The translations under genes were made by a program, and so were the position numbers. Below are positions 54,402 to 63,018 of a DNA stretch of 64,000 nucleotides, piece after piece; position 1 is the stretch's first letter, and the number at the start of each line of letters is the position of its first letter. This stretch comes from a bacterium (GTDB taxonomy: Bacteria; Planctomycetota; Planctomycetia; Pirellulales; Pirellulaceae), in assembly GCA_030430075.1 (NCBI GenBank), contig JAUIGN010000030.1:33364-97363 (forward strand), in the 5' to 3' direction. The notes beneath the pieces are model-generated. The model was given only the letters and a program-made list of their open reading frames with translations. It had not been told where the DNA came from and ran no database searches.

Positions 54402-56723
54402 TTAGTCATCACCGCGTTTCACCGTCAGTTTCTGCAGCGACTCGCAGCGGAACGGCACGGCGTACACGTCCTCGATGACCGGGGAACCGGTGTCTTCGCC
54501 GACGTCGAAGGTCTCTTCGATTGAGAAGGTCGCGGGGACGGTTTTGTCCAAGTGGGCTTTGCCGACGCTTTTGCCGTTGATGAAGATCTCTGCGTCTCCT
54601 TCAAAGTTGCCCGTCTTGGTGAACTTCATTGAAAGTGTTGACTTGCCAGCGGGAACTGTTTCACTGGACGTGATCATCGTTCGCTGCAAGCCCAGATAGT
54701 TGTAGACGTAATGCAGTCGCTCGCCTTTGATGAACAACGCGTAGCCGGCCGTACGTCCACCGGCAGTGACCAACATGCCGTCGTCGCCGTTTGCGGGAAT
54801 CTCGACTTCGGCAATTAACTCGTGTGAGCGATTCTTGATCGGTGGCGAAACCGATTCGTGAACACGAATGGCCGCTGGTGGATAATAAACCAGTTCCTTG
54901 TCCTGCGGAGCCGCGATGGCTTGCATCTTGGCCAAACGTGGACCCACATCGCCATCGAGCGGGAAGACGTTGTTGGCCTGAGCCTCTTTTTCAAACAACT
55001 TCTTCAACTCAGCCAGCTTTTCCGGGTACTGGTCGGCGACATTGTTGCTCTGTGAGAAGTCTTGTTTCAGGTTGTACAACTCCCAAACGTCGTCTTCGAG
55101 TGTGCCCTCCGCGTTGAGCACCCAAGGTCGCTTGCCTCGGTGAAGCGTGACCGCAGTCCAACCGTCGTTGTAAATTCCGCGATTACCGAACAGTTCGTAG
55201 TATTGCGTGGTACGAACGTCCTTCGCGTCGGGATCATTGAAACTGTAGTTCATTGGAACGCCGTCAAACGGCATTTGCTCGATGCCGTCGAGCACGTTGG
55301 GAGCCTCAACGCCACAAGCTTCCAGAATCGTCGGCGCGATGTCGATGATGTGGTGGTATTGCGGCCGCACTTGGCCGTTGAATTTCTTGTCAATTCCATT
55401 GGGCCACGAGATCACCAGCGCATCGGCGTTCCCGCCGCGGTGGGCGCTCTGCTTGTAATACTGAAACGGAGTGTTGCCCGCTTGCGTCCAACCGGCGGTT
55501 ACGTGCCAGACCCCGACACGGCTGCCCCACTGATTTTGGTATTGACTATTCACTTCGTAAGGGATGTTGGGAACACCGTTGAAGAAGCCATTTTCATTGA
55601 ATGTACCGTGCAAGCCGCCTTCGCCACTGCCGCCGTTATCCGAAGTAAACAAGACGATCGTATTGTCGAGCTCTCCAATTTTTTCGAGATAGTCGATGAT
55701 TCGCCCAAACTCGTAATCCGAATATGCCAGTTGACCGGCAAAGGCTTCCATCTGGCGGGCGTACAGCGCTTTTTCTTTGTCGTTCAGTGTGTCCCAGGCC
55801 GGAATTTCTGTGTCACGAGGCGATAGTTTGGTTCCTTGGGGGACAATGCCCTGCTCGATTTGATTGGCCAGAATCATGTCGCGGGCTTTGTCGTAGCCCA
55901 TGTCGAATTTGCCTTTGAATTTCTCGATCCACTCCGCAGGCGCCTGGTGCGGGGCGTGAACGGCGCCGGTCGCCCAGAACATGCAAAAGGGCTTCTTCTG
56001 GGCCGAAGCTCGCAGCATGGAGATCCAGCGGATCGCCGTGTCGGCCATGTCTTCGTTGACGTGATAACCGGGCTTGTCATAGTTGGGCTGCATCGGGGTG
56101 TGGTCGGTCCACATGATCGGATTGAAGTTATTCATGTCCCCCGACATAAAGCCGTAGAAGTGCTCCCATCCATCGCCCGATGGCCAGCGATCAAACGGTC
56201 CGGCAAAAGTCGATTCCCATTGTGGTGTATGATCCCACTTGCCGATGAACATCGTCGACCAACCGGCTCGTTTGAGAATATCGGCAAAGCCCTTCGCGGA
56301 TTCCGGCGGATGCGCGTTGTAACCTGGGAAACCCATCGCGGTCAGCGAGTGAGAACCCATGCCGATGTTGTGATGATTGCGACCCGCCGCGATGGCAGCT
56401 CGTGAAGGTGAACAGAGAGCCGTCGTGTGAAAGTTGCGATAACGCAAACCGTTTTTTGCGATGCGATCAATCGTCGACATCGGCGTCAGCCCGCCGAATG
56501 AACTCGAATGGCCATACCCCATGTCGTCGATCAGCCAGATCAAGACATTGGGCGCGCCTTCGGGAGGCGTGACTGGCCTCGGCCAGTATTCTTCAGAGTC
56601 CTTCAGCGTCTTCCCAATCTTGCCTTTGAACTCAAAGTCCTGAGCTTTCGCGGCAACACTCGTCAATACGGCCGCGAGCAGAGCCGCCATGATTGAAAAT
56701 GGTAATTTGGATTTGAACTTCAT
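54402..56723 (-). CDS. Large secreted arylsulfatase, 773 aa (CSPSR motif)
   Basis: A long arylsulfatase of the type with a C-terminal extension, as in the Pseudomonas-like large form. Signal peptide residues 1-27 (ending AKAQ). The core is NVLIWLIDDMGYGHSSSFGG, with formylglycine Cys104 in LCSPSRAAIAAG. Further motifs are FIGKWDHTP, WATGAVHAPHQAP and LFTSDNGGSGEGG. The extra 200 residues at the C-terminus (about 560-773) form a beta-rich domain ending KRGDD. Such enzymes act on alkyl or aryl sulfates. It lies 119 bp after the upstream DUF1254 gene and is followed by the propeller-like gene. Base composition is lower in G+C than the rest of the window. Confidence 0.92.
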   Translation of the reverse strand: MKFKSKLPFSIMAALLAAVLTSVAAKAQDFEFKGKIGKTLKDSEEYWPRPVTPPEGAPNVLIWLIDDMGYGHSSSFGGLTPMSTIDRIAKNGLRYRNFHTTALCSPSRAAIAAGRNHHNIGMGSHSLTAMGFPGYNAHPPESAKGFADILKRAGWSTMFIGKWDHTPQWESTFAGPFDRWPSGDGWEHFYGFMSGDMNNFNPIMWTDHTPMQPNYDKPGYHVNEDMADTAIRWISMLRASAQKKPFCMFWATGAVHAPHQAPAEWIEKFKGKFDMGYDKARDMILANQIEQGIVPQGTKLSPRDTEIPAWDTLNDKEKALYARQMEAFAGQLAYSDYEFGRIIDYLEKIGELDNTIVLFTSDNGGSGEGGLHGTFNENGFFNGVPNIPYEVNSQYQNQWGSRVGVWHVTAGWTQAGNTPFQYYKQSAHRGGNADALVISWPNGIDKKFNGQVRPQYHHIIDIAPTILEACGVEAPNVLDGIEQMPFDGVPMNYSFNDPDAKDVRTTQYYELFGNRGIYNDGWTAVTLHRGKRPWVLNAEGTLEDDVWELYNLKQDFSQSNNVADQYPEKLAELKKLFEKEAQANNVFPLDGDVGPRLAKMQAIAAPQDKELVYYPPAAIRVHESVSPPIKNRSHELIAEVEIPANGDDGMLVTAGGRTAGYALFIKGERLHYVYNYLGLQRTMITSSETVPAGKSTLSMKFTKTGNFEGDAEIFINGKSVGKAHLDKTVPATFSIEETFDVGEDTGSPVIEDVYAVPFRCESLQKLTVKRGDD

Positions 56724-56842
56724 CTCTTGATCCTCTTTCGAACTGAGGTTAAGACTCTAAGTTGTGGGGTGCGTGCTTGCGTACTCGATAGTCTGAGAGC
56801 AACGGTGTGCGATATCCAAGGGATTGAGCTCGATCTGACTTC

Positions 56843-58336
56843 TTATTCCAGCTCTTCGATGTCGGGCAGAACCCAGGTGTCGTTAAAGATCGGTTCTTGC
56901 GGGCCGTAAATGCGGAGGAAGGTGAACCAGCCTTTGTCGGGAATCGTTTTGACCCACTGGTTTTCTTTTCCGTGGGGAGCGGTTGGCCCGAAGAAGATAT
57001 CAAACGAACCGTCCTGGTTGGGCTGAGGATCTTCGTAAATCGTCCGAACAGCACCGCGGCCCTGATCGGTATCGATAATGGTTCGCGTTTCGGAATCGTA
57101 GACCGTGACCGACCAGAACAGCGAAGCTGGAACGGGGCCGGGAACATTCAGCTTGTAGCTCTTTCCACCGTCCAAATAGGCACCGCTCGAATCGCGAGGT
57201 GTATAGAAATAGAGCGAGCCGGGGCCCGCCTCACGTTTGCCGATACTCGCGGATGTGCCCCAAGCCATGAAGAAATAAAAATCGTTCGCTAGGAGATCTC
57301 GATAATTCGTAGTGCCAAAATCCCTGGTTTCCCGATTGACCGGGCCGGCAAGGGGAACGTACTCCCATTTCCGGTTCTTCCAGACCAGCCTTTCTGGTCG
57401 TGAATTGGCAAAACAGGCCACCTTCATCTCTGACCAGCCATTCTTTGCCGCCTTCATCAGCAGGGCTTCCATCCTCGCATCGGGGGCAAATGGCTCGCCT
57501 TTGCGAATACCAATCGCATCGAGCATCCCCAGCATGAACCGGTGACGCTGCTGCGCCGTCTCGTTACCGACGACCGCATGCAACTGCCGCCAATAGTCCA
57601 TGGTCTTTTCCCACTTCAGCATCGGCAATGGCGCGGGTTTGCCCTTCACATCGACGATTTCGTAGCCGGACGGTTTCCCTGCCTCGCTAAGCGGGTAAAT
57701 CTTCAGTTCTCGAGCAAGTTTGACAGCGTCATCGTAGTCGCCCGACTGCACCATGATTCGCATCGCCATCACGGCCTTCCAAGTCCGGCAGTAGAGCGGT
57801 GTGTAGCCCTGCGGGATCTCGCCGTCGTACTCGGGCGGGATCAGCAGATTTTTCTCTCCCTTGCCTTTGCCTGATCCGATCGTACCCATGTCACCAAACC
57901 ATTCCATGTGATGGTCGTCGATCAGACCGATATACGGGCCTTCAGGCACGTCAATTACCATCGGCCCGGCTTCTTTCAGATCAAAGACACTGATCACATA
58001 AGGCGTATCCTGGTTGGCAACAGAGAACTGCTGTTCCGGATCCTGCGGCATGATGATGCCAACTTTGTTGGGCACCGCGCCGTGAGGCTCAAACTGCTGG
58101 ATGACCGCCTCCGTAGCGACCGTGGGAAAGAAGGACTTGTAGGCCTCGATCGCCCGCCGCAAGTCGGTCGAGTCTTGTGCCCGCTGGATGGTCTCCTCGT
58201 CGGCCGGAAAACCCTGCTTGAAGGAATACGGAGAATCCACGGCCTGTTGATCCTGCGCGTGCAGGTTCAGCCCACTGAGTAGTGCACAAACAGCAAGTGT
58301 CATCGTTCCTGGAATTCGTATCACAATGTCGCTCAT
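56843..58336 (-). CDS. DUF1254/DUF1214 protein, copy 2
   Basis: A 497-residue exported protein. The DUF1254 half contains NQDTPYVISVFDLKEAGPMVIDVPEGPYIGLIDDHH in pieces (NQDTPYVISVFDL, PYIGLIDDHHMEWFGD). The DUF1214 half has YDSETRTIIDTDQGRG, DIFFGPTAPHGKENQW and TFLRIYGPQEPIFN. Function of this pair is unknown; many are exported and occur near sulfatases and lipid genes. The ATG at 58336 overlaps the preceding stop (ATGA), so it is coupled to copy 1. The two copies share the layout but differ in sequence and central insertion. Residues 1-28 are a signal peptide (GLNLHAQ). Confidence 0.87.
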   Translation of the reverse strand: MSDIVIRIPGTMTLAVCALLSGLNLHAQDQQAVDSPYSFKQGFPADEETIQRAQDSTDLRRAIEAYKSFFPTVATEAVIQQFEPHGAVPNKVGIIMPQDPEQQFSVANQDTPYVISVFDLKEAGPMVIDVPEGPYIGLIDDHHMEWFGDMGTIGSGKGKGEKNLLIPPEYDGEIPQGYTPLYCRTWKAVMAMRIMVQSGDYDDAVKLARELKIYPLSEAGKPSGYEIVDVKGKPAPLPMLKWEKTMDYWRQLHAVVGNETAQQRHRFMLGMLDAIGIRKGEPFAPDARMEALLMKAAKNGWSEMKVACFANSRPERLVWKNRKWEYVPLAGPVNRETRDFGTTNYRDLLANDFYFFMAWGTSASIGKREAGPGSLYFYTPRDSSGAYLDGGKSYKLNVPGPVPASLFWSVTVYDSETRTIIDTDQGRGAVRTIYEDPQPNQDGSFDIFFGPTAPHGKENQWVKTIPDKGWFTFLRIYGPQEPIFNDTWVLPDIEELE

Positions 58337-59901
58337 CTGATGTACTCCGAAAAGTCCTCGACTTCATTGACGGTCGGGAGCTTGTACTCATCGTTGAAGA
58401 ACCCTGGTCCGGCGCCGAAGCCTCTCAAGTACGGGAACCAGCCGCGACCTGGAAGGGTACGAACATAGTTGGCTTCCCAGCCTTTGGGCGGCGCGTCCGG
58501 TCCGACCAACATCGTGATGGTACCGCCGTCGTTTTTGCGCAGCCCTGGCGTTCGGCTGCCCACGGTCGCCTTACCACCTTCGGTCACCTTGCGGTTATCA
58601 AGGATCGTGCGGGTATCGGCATCGTAGACAACGATCGACCAAAATAGTTCTGCCGGCGGATCCTTCGCGATCTGGATGACGTAGTTCTTGCCACCCTTCA
58701 TGCGATTGCCGTCATCATCTTTGAACTTGACGATGTAAGCTTGGGCCTTTCCCTTGTAGGGCACGGTCATAGCCGGCGAGGTCACGCACGCTTCGTAGGT
58801 GTAACGCGCACGTGGATCGAACGTGTCGTAATGCCCGACGCGCTGGGTGTACTTGATCCCTTCGCCCCATGGTCCGCCGAGCACCATCCGCCAGTTGTTT
58901 TGACGCAACACACCCTCGATGCGTTCGTTGTACACGAACGACTTGGCCATCAGCTCACCCGTCTTGGCTCCGTCCACGAGGATCTTCTTTTGCCGTTCGG
59001 TTGGCTCAAACGGTTTGCCCTTTTCGATACCAAGGGTCTTCAGCCAGTACATGAAGTGACGGTCCTGATCGCGCACCGTCTCCTTGTTGATTGCCAGGTG
59101 CAACAGTTTCCAAAACGCCAACCCACGCGGTTGATAGTTGGGAACGTACTTGTCCTCGCCTGAAACAATTTTCACGCCCGGTTTGTCGCCGTGACGATAG
59201 AATTTTAGCTTTGCGCTGAGGGCCTTGACCTCTTCCGGTGTACCGAGCAACCGGGCCAGAACAAAGGCCTGATCGGTTTCAACCTTGACGATCCGCTGGT
59301 TGTCGGCCGGGTAAGGGATTTTGTCCTGCGGCGTGTTAGGGCCGACAATGACGTGAACGCCGCCCTCTCCAGAGTTGGGTCCGAAAAGCCCGATATCGCT
59401 CGGGCCCTGCTCCCACATGTCGGCGATCATCCCAACCGTGACGCCTTTGGGAACGCCCAGGATAACGGCGCTATCTCGGGTGTTTCCGAAACCCCAGAAA
59501 TATTCAGTACTTTCGTTGGGAGTCAGAATACCGCGTCGCTCGTTGTACGTGCTGGCATGGACGAGCGTCTCGTAATCGTAGTCCTCTAAGGCATCCACAT
59601 AGCCCTGATGCCACCGCGTCATGGCGACGATCGGCAAACCCCAAAGGTAGAGTTGGGAGGCCCGCTGATGGTCAATGATGTCGTAGATCCGTTCCGCCTC
59701 ACCTTCCTCCGGAAAGCTATGGTCGAGCTTGAAGTCGCCGAAGAAGGTTTCTACCTTGCCGGTGACCGGCATCAGTTTTTGAAATTCTGCCTCGGATTGC
59801 CGTGGAAAATCCTGCCCATTGGCTTCTATCACGAGGTGAGTGAGCACGACGAGAATGAAAAGGGAGCAAATTAGTCCAACAAAGAGTTTTCGAAGGTTCA
59901 T
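58333..59901 (-). CDS. DUF1254/DUF1214 protein, copy 1
   Basis: A 522-residue exported protein with a strong hydrophobic leader (residues 5-25). DUF1254: QLYLWGLPIVAMTRWHQ, LTPNESTEYFWGFGNTRDS, GMIADMWEQGP. DUF1214: YDADTRTILDNRKV, TITMLVGPDAPPKGWE and WFPYLRGFGAGPGFFNDEYKLP, which closely parallels copy 2. Both copies end with the same domain, and the shared TRTI(I/L)D block supports duplication. No catalytic residue is established in this family. It lies 118 bp after the sulfatase at 60020 on the same strand, so the whole block is probably one transcript. Confidence 0.87.
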   Translation of the reverse strand: MNLRKLFVGLICSLFILVVLTHLVIEANGQDFPRQSEAEFQKLMPVTGKVETFFGDFKLDHSFPEEGEAERIYDIIDHQRASQLYLWGLPIVAMTRWHQGYVDALEDYDYETLVHASTYNERRGILTPNESTEYFWGFGNTRDSAVILGVPKGVTVGMIADMWEQGPSDIGLFGPNSGEGGVHVIVGPNTPQDKIPYPADNQRIVKVETDQAFVLARLLGTPEEVKALSAKLKFYRHGDKPGVKIVSGEDKYVPNYQPRGLAFWKLLHLAINKETVRDQDRHFMYWLKTLGIEKGKPFEPTERQKKILVDGAKTGELMAKSFVYNERIEGVLRQNNWRMVLGGPWGEGIKYTQRVGHYDTFDPRARYTYEACVTSPAMTVPYKGKAQAYIVKFKDDDGNRMKGGKNYVIQIAKDPPAELFWSIVVYDADTRTILDNRKVTEGGKATVGSRTPGLRKNDGGTITMLVGPDAPPKGWEANYVRTLPGRGWFPYLRGFGAGPGFFNDEYKLPTVNEVEDFSEYIR

Positions 59902-60019
59902 TTGTTTTTCATTCGTGCAGTGGTTTCGGCGTAGATTGTCTACCCACAGCCATTAACGAAGACATGCCGTGAGCCGGAACAGACGCCGCGGAACCGGCTC
60001 GCGACTTGCTCGTTTTCGA

Positions 60020-61582
60020 CTACTTGTTGATGGCCCGTGCGGCTTCCATCTGTTGGATCATGTTGTCGACGCTGAAACTCCCCGGCTTCTGGCGCGGTGG
60101 GAAGTCGAGGAACGTCTTCAGGAAGTCTTGGGTCAGTACAGCGGCGGCGCTCACCGCATACATGCGCTCAACCGCCCACGTTCCGTAGCCGATCGATTCG
60201 TGCATCGCTCGCTCAAAGGGGTCGGCGCGCAGGTTGACCAGCGAGGGCCAAGCCAGCGGCGTGTAGGGCTTCTTCCAGACGTCAAAACCGTGCGCTTCCT
60301 GGATCATGAAGTGCACTTTCACATCACCGTGTCGCACGGCCGCCAGTTTGCCAACGTCAGTGAAGTAGAAAATCTCCTTGCGAGGTCCTTCGCCCTCGCC
60401 GCCCTTCTTCAGGTAGTCGAGCATGTTGTAGCCATCGAGATGGACCTTGAATCGCTTGGCTCCAGCTTGATGGCCCTTGAGCAGCCGTTGTTTGACGTCC
60501 GGTACCCCGGCCGCAGCGAGTAGCGTCGGCATCCAGTCTTCGTGCGAGACGATGCCGTTACAGACCTTGCCGGCGGGAATATTGCTGGGCCAACGAACGA
60601 CGCATGGGACGCGAAAGCCCCCTTCCCAACACGTTGCCTTCTCGCCGTGGAACGGTGTCGTACCGCCGTCCGGCCACGTGAAGACCTCGGCGCCGTTGTC
60701 CGTCCCGTAAATGACAATCGTGTCATCGGCGATTCCCAACTTGTCCAGCTGATCAAGCAACTGGCCGACTTGGCCGTCGTGCTCGACCATTCCGTCAGGA
60801 TACACGCCGATGCCGGTCTTGCCCTGCGACTCCTTCTTCAGATGCGTGAACAGGTGCATTCGTGTGGAGTTATGCCAGACGAAGAACGGCTTCTTAGCCT
60901 TGTGCGCGCGTTTGATAAAGTCCTGTGTTTTCGCCAAGACTTCTTCGTCAATCGTTTCCATCCGATGTTTAGTTAGTGGACCGGTGTCCTTGACTTCGCC
61001 ACCCGCGGTCGACTCGATGACCCCCCGGGGAGCGATTTTCTTTCTCATTTCACCTGTTGGATAGTCAGGCAACTCAGGCTCCTCCTCGATATTGAGGTGA
61101 TAGAGGTTGCCAAAGAACTCGTCAAAGCCGTGTACCGTCGGCAGGTGTTCATTCCGATCTCCGAGGTGATTCTTGCCGAACTGCCCAGTGACGTAGCCAA
61201 GTGGTTTGAGCAGGTCGGCGATGGTCGGATCTTCGGGCTGCAACCCCTGGGGAGCACCCGGCATGCCGACCTTGGTGAGTCCGGTGCGAACGGGAATCTG
61301 ACCCGTGATAAACGCCGCCCGACCTGCAGTGCAACTTTGCTGTCCGTAGTAGTCGGTGAACCACATCCCGCCCTTGGCCAAGCGGTCGATGTTGGGAGTC
61401 TTATATCCCATCATCCCGTTGTTGATGCAGCTCAGGTTCCAATAGCCGATATCGTCTCCCCAGATGACCAGGATGTTGGGCTTCTTCGTTTGCTGGGCGG
61501 ATGCTCGCTGACTGAGTCCGGCCACAAGACCGAATGCGAGGATCAAGGCGACGGATAGTCGAAAGCGGCGATCTGTGTGCAT
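60020..61582 (-). CDS. Secreted arylsulfatase with CTAGR maturation motif
   Basis: A 520-residue sulfatase with signal peptide (residues 1-30, ending ASAQ). The core starts NILVIWGDDIGYWNLSCINNG. The formylglycine site is Cys84 in SCTAGRAAFITG, where Ala replaces the usual Pro of CxPxR. This CxAxR form is known in a distinct arylsulfatase group. GQFGKNHLGD, VWHNSTRMHLF and IYGTDNGAEVFTWPD supply further ligands. It lies 5 bp after the decayed SnoaL-like fragment and heads the block with the DUF1254 genes. G+C is lower than in the sulfatases at 9-12 kb. Confidence 0.92.
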   Translation of the reverse strand: MHTDRRFRLSVALILAFGLVAGLSQRASAQQTKKPNILVIWGDDIGYWNLSCINNGMMGYKTPNIDRLAKGGMWFTDYYGQQSCTAGRAAFITGQIPVRTGLTKVGMPGAPQGLQPEDPTIADLLKPLGYVTGQFGKNHLGDRNEHLPTVHGFDEFFGNLYHLNIEEEPELPDYPTGEMRKKIAPRGVIESTAGGEVKDTGPLTKHRMETIDEEVLAKTQDFIKRAHKAKKPFFVWHNSTRMHLFTHLKKESQGKTGIGVYPDGMVEHDGQVGQLLDQLDKLGIADDTIVIYGTDNGAEVFTWPDGGTTPFHGEKATCWEGGFRVPCVVRWPSNIPAGKVCNGIVSHEDWMPTLLAAAGVPDVKQRLLKGHQAGAKRFKVHLDGYNMLDYLKKGGEGEGPRKEIFYFTDVGKLAAVRHGDVKVHFMIQEAHGFDVWKKPYTPLAWPSLVNLRADPFERAMHESIGYGTWAVERMYAVSAAAVLTQDFLKTFLDFPPRQKPGSFSVDNMIQQMEAARAINK

Positions 61583-61587
61583 CGTGT

Positions 61588-61779
61588 CTAGTCTCGTGGG
61601 TAAATGATGGAGTGGATTACTTGTCTTGCTTGCCCTGCGGATCGGTTAAACGCCGACACGTAGGCCTGAACGCGAGCTTCGACAGCTGCGGTCTCGTCGG
61701 CGAGCAGGTCCGCTTCGCTCGCAAAACAGCACACGACAAACAGAAGTGACATGCAGATCAGTTGCCTTGGGTAGATCAT
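61588..61779 (-). pseudogene. Truncated SnoaL-like (SgcJ/EcaC-type) gene remnant
   Basis: A 63-residue frame with a good signal peptide (residues 5-25) and then ETAAVEARVQAYVSAFN, the opening helix of exported SnoaL-like proteins in planctomycetes. Instead of the roughly 110 further residues of the domain it continues RSAGQARQVIHSI and stops just before the sulfatase start. This is the N-terminal stub of a gene that lost its body by deletion. It could also be a short leader peptide for the sulfatase, but the homologous start argues for decay. Confidence 0.6.
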
Positions 61780-61828
61780 CGATGAGTTCCTTCGTTGGTC
61801 ACATTTCTCAGGCGTTCACACGTGCATC

Positions 61829-62224
61829 TCACAGCGGCCGGCCACTCTGCTGACCGGAACGTTTAGGCCTGGACGACTTCGATTGCCGAATGGTTGACAG
61901 CAACCGATCCGGCGGTTCGCCCTTGTGAGCGAAATTAGGAATGCCTGCCGAGAGTGCGGCCGCCCGAGCGTCGTCATGCACGCTCAGGGCAACAATCGCC
62001 GGTGGATTCTCGAATAGCTGCAGCAGATCCATCAGCGTATCGATTCGCCGTCCCAGTGCCTCCCAGTCGAGGACAACCATGGGCGACTCAGTGGCCTTGA
62101 TCTGGGCCAACAGATCGGCGATGTCACCGGCCTCGCCCGCCAGTTCCAAGTCCGGTTGCGCTCGAACCAACATCGCGATCGCGTCGCGCGTGGACGTGTT
62201 GTCGGAGGCAATAATGATCCGCAT
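61829..62224 (-). CDS. Stand-alone response-regulator receiver-like protein
   Basis: A 131-residue single receiver domain without an output domain. The acidic pocket is IIIASDN with Asp8, and the phosphorylation site is probably Asp53 in MVVLDWEALG. A conserved switch Ser is in ALSVHDD and the Lys in FAHKGEPPD. The chain ends in a basic tail (SKSSRPKRSGQQSGRPL) that might contact nucleic acid or a partner. Only one acid is clear in the pocket (usually two), so phosphorylation may be inefficient. It lies 158 bp after the NarL-type regulator and could be a modulator of that system. Confidence 0.75.
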   Translation of the reverse strand: MRIIIASDNTSTRDAIAMLVRAQPDLELAGEAGDIADLLAQIKATESPMVVLDWEALGRRIDTLMDLLQLFENPPAIVALSVHDDARAAALSAGIPNFAHKGEPPDRLLSTIRQSKSSRPKRSGQQSGRPL

Positions 62225-62324
62225 TTCCGGCCCTCAGGAGCACATGTGCCAAGCCGGAAACATCGATGACTCCGGCCCAAGGGCCAGGATACAAGGGGTG
62301 GAGGCGTGGTCGGTATCCTACGGA

Positions 62325-62346
62325 TGTACCAATTTCGCGTGGTACA
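62325..62346. promoter_or_regulatory. Palindrome TGTACCA-N8-TGGTACA upstream of the receiver gene
   Basis: A perfect 7-bp inverted repeat with 8-bp spacer lies about 100 bp before the receiver-only gene and 37 bp after the LuxR-type gene. TACCAAT within it fits the NarL heptamer style (TACYNMT), but the second half does not fully. It may be the operator of the neighbouring regulator or a terminator stem. Confidence 0.4.
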
Positions 62347-62382
62347 TTTGTACTAACGTCGCCCCGTCCACAGGCCTCCGCG

Positions 62383-63018
62383 TCAGGAGATCAGGCCGCG
62401 CTCTGTCGCGCTCGCCACGACCGCAGCGCGATTGGGGACCGCGAGTTTCTTGATGAGCTGACTGACGTGATGTCGGACGGTGAATGGACTGAGATGAAGT
62501 TGCTTGCCTATTTGCTTGTTGGTCAACCCTTTTCCCAACAGCCGCAGCACGTCATGCTCTCGATCCGTAAGTTCGACGTTCGAATCCGCCTTATCGGAAA
62601 GCAGGACTGTCGCAGCCTTCTGGGCGATCGTGGTCTGACCGGCTTTGGCTGCCCGAATGGCAGCGGCCAGGTCTTCTTTGCTGGCGTCTTTCAAGACATA
62701 TCCGAGAGCGCCAGCTTTGAGCGATCTCCGCACGAGATCGTGATTGTGAAAGCTGGTGAGAATCAGGACTTGCACATCGGGGCAGGCTGCCTTAATCGCG
62801 GCCGTTGTCTGGATGCCGTCCATGCCGGCCATTTTCATATCCACTAGCACGACATCTGGGCTAGTTTCTGCACAGAGTCGGACCGCATCTTCCCCGCGCT
62901 GTGCTTCCCCAACAAGTTCGATATCGTCGAACGCCAGCAGCAGAAAACGCACTCCACCCCGCATGATCTCGTGATCATCGATGCTCAGCACGCGAATTGG
63001 GTCCAAGTTCGAACTCAT
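62383..63018 (-). CDS. NarL/LuxR-family response regulator
   Basis: A 211-residue two-component regulator. The receiver (residues 8-125) has IDDHE, phosphorylation site Asp60 in VVLVDMKMAGMDG, ILTSF and VLKDASKEDL. The LuxR-type helix-turn-helix (about 146-211) is LTDREHDVLRLLGKGLTNKQIG then SPFTVRHHVSQLIKKL, split here. It would bind DNA as a dimer after phosphorylation. The start overlaps the kinase stop (ATGA, 63015-63018). The gene order and strand suit it as the partner of the histidine kinase. Confidence 0.92.
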   Translation of the reverse strand: MSSNLDPIRVLSIDDHEIMRGGVRFLLLAFDDIELVGEAQRGEDAVRLCAETSPDVVLVDMKMAGMDGIQTTAAIKAACPDVQVLILTSFHNHDLVRRSLKAGALGYVLKDASKEDLAAAIRAAKAGQTTIAQKAATVLLSDKADSNVELTDREHDVLRLLGKGLTNKQIGKQLHLSPFTVRHHVSQLIKKLAVPNRAAVVASATERGLIS

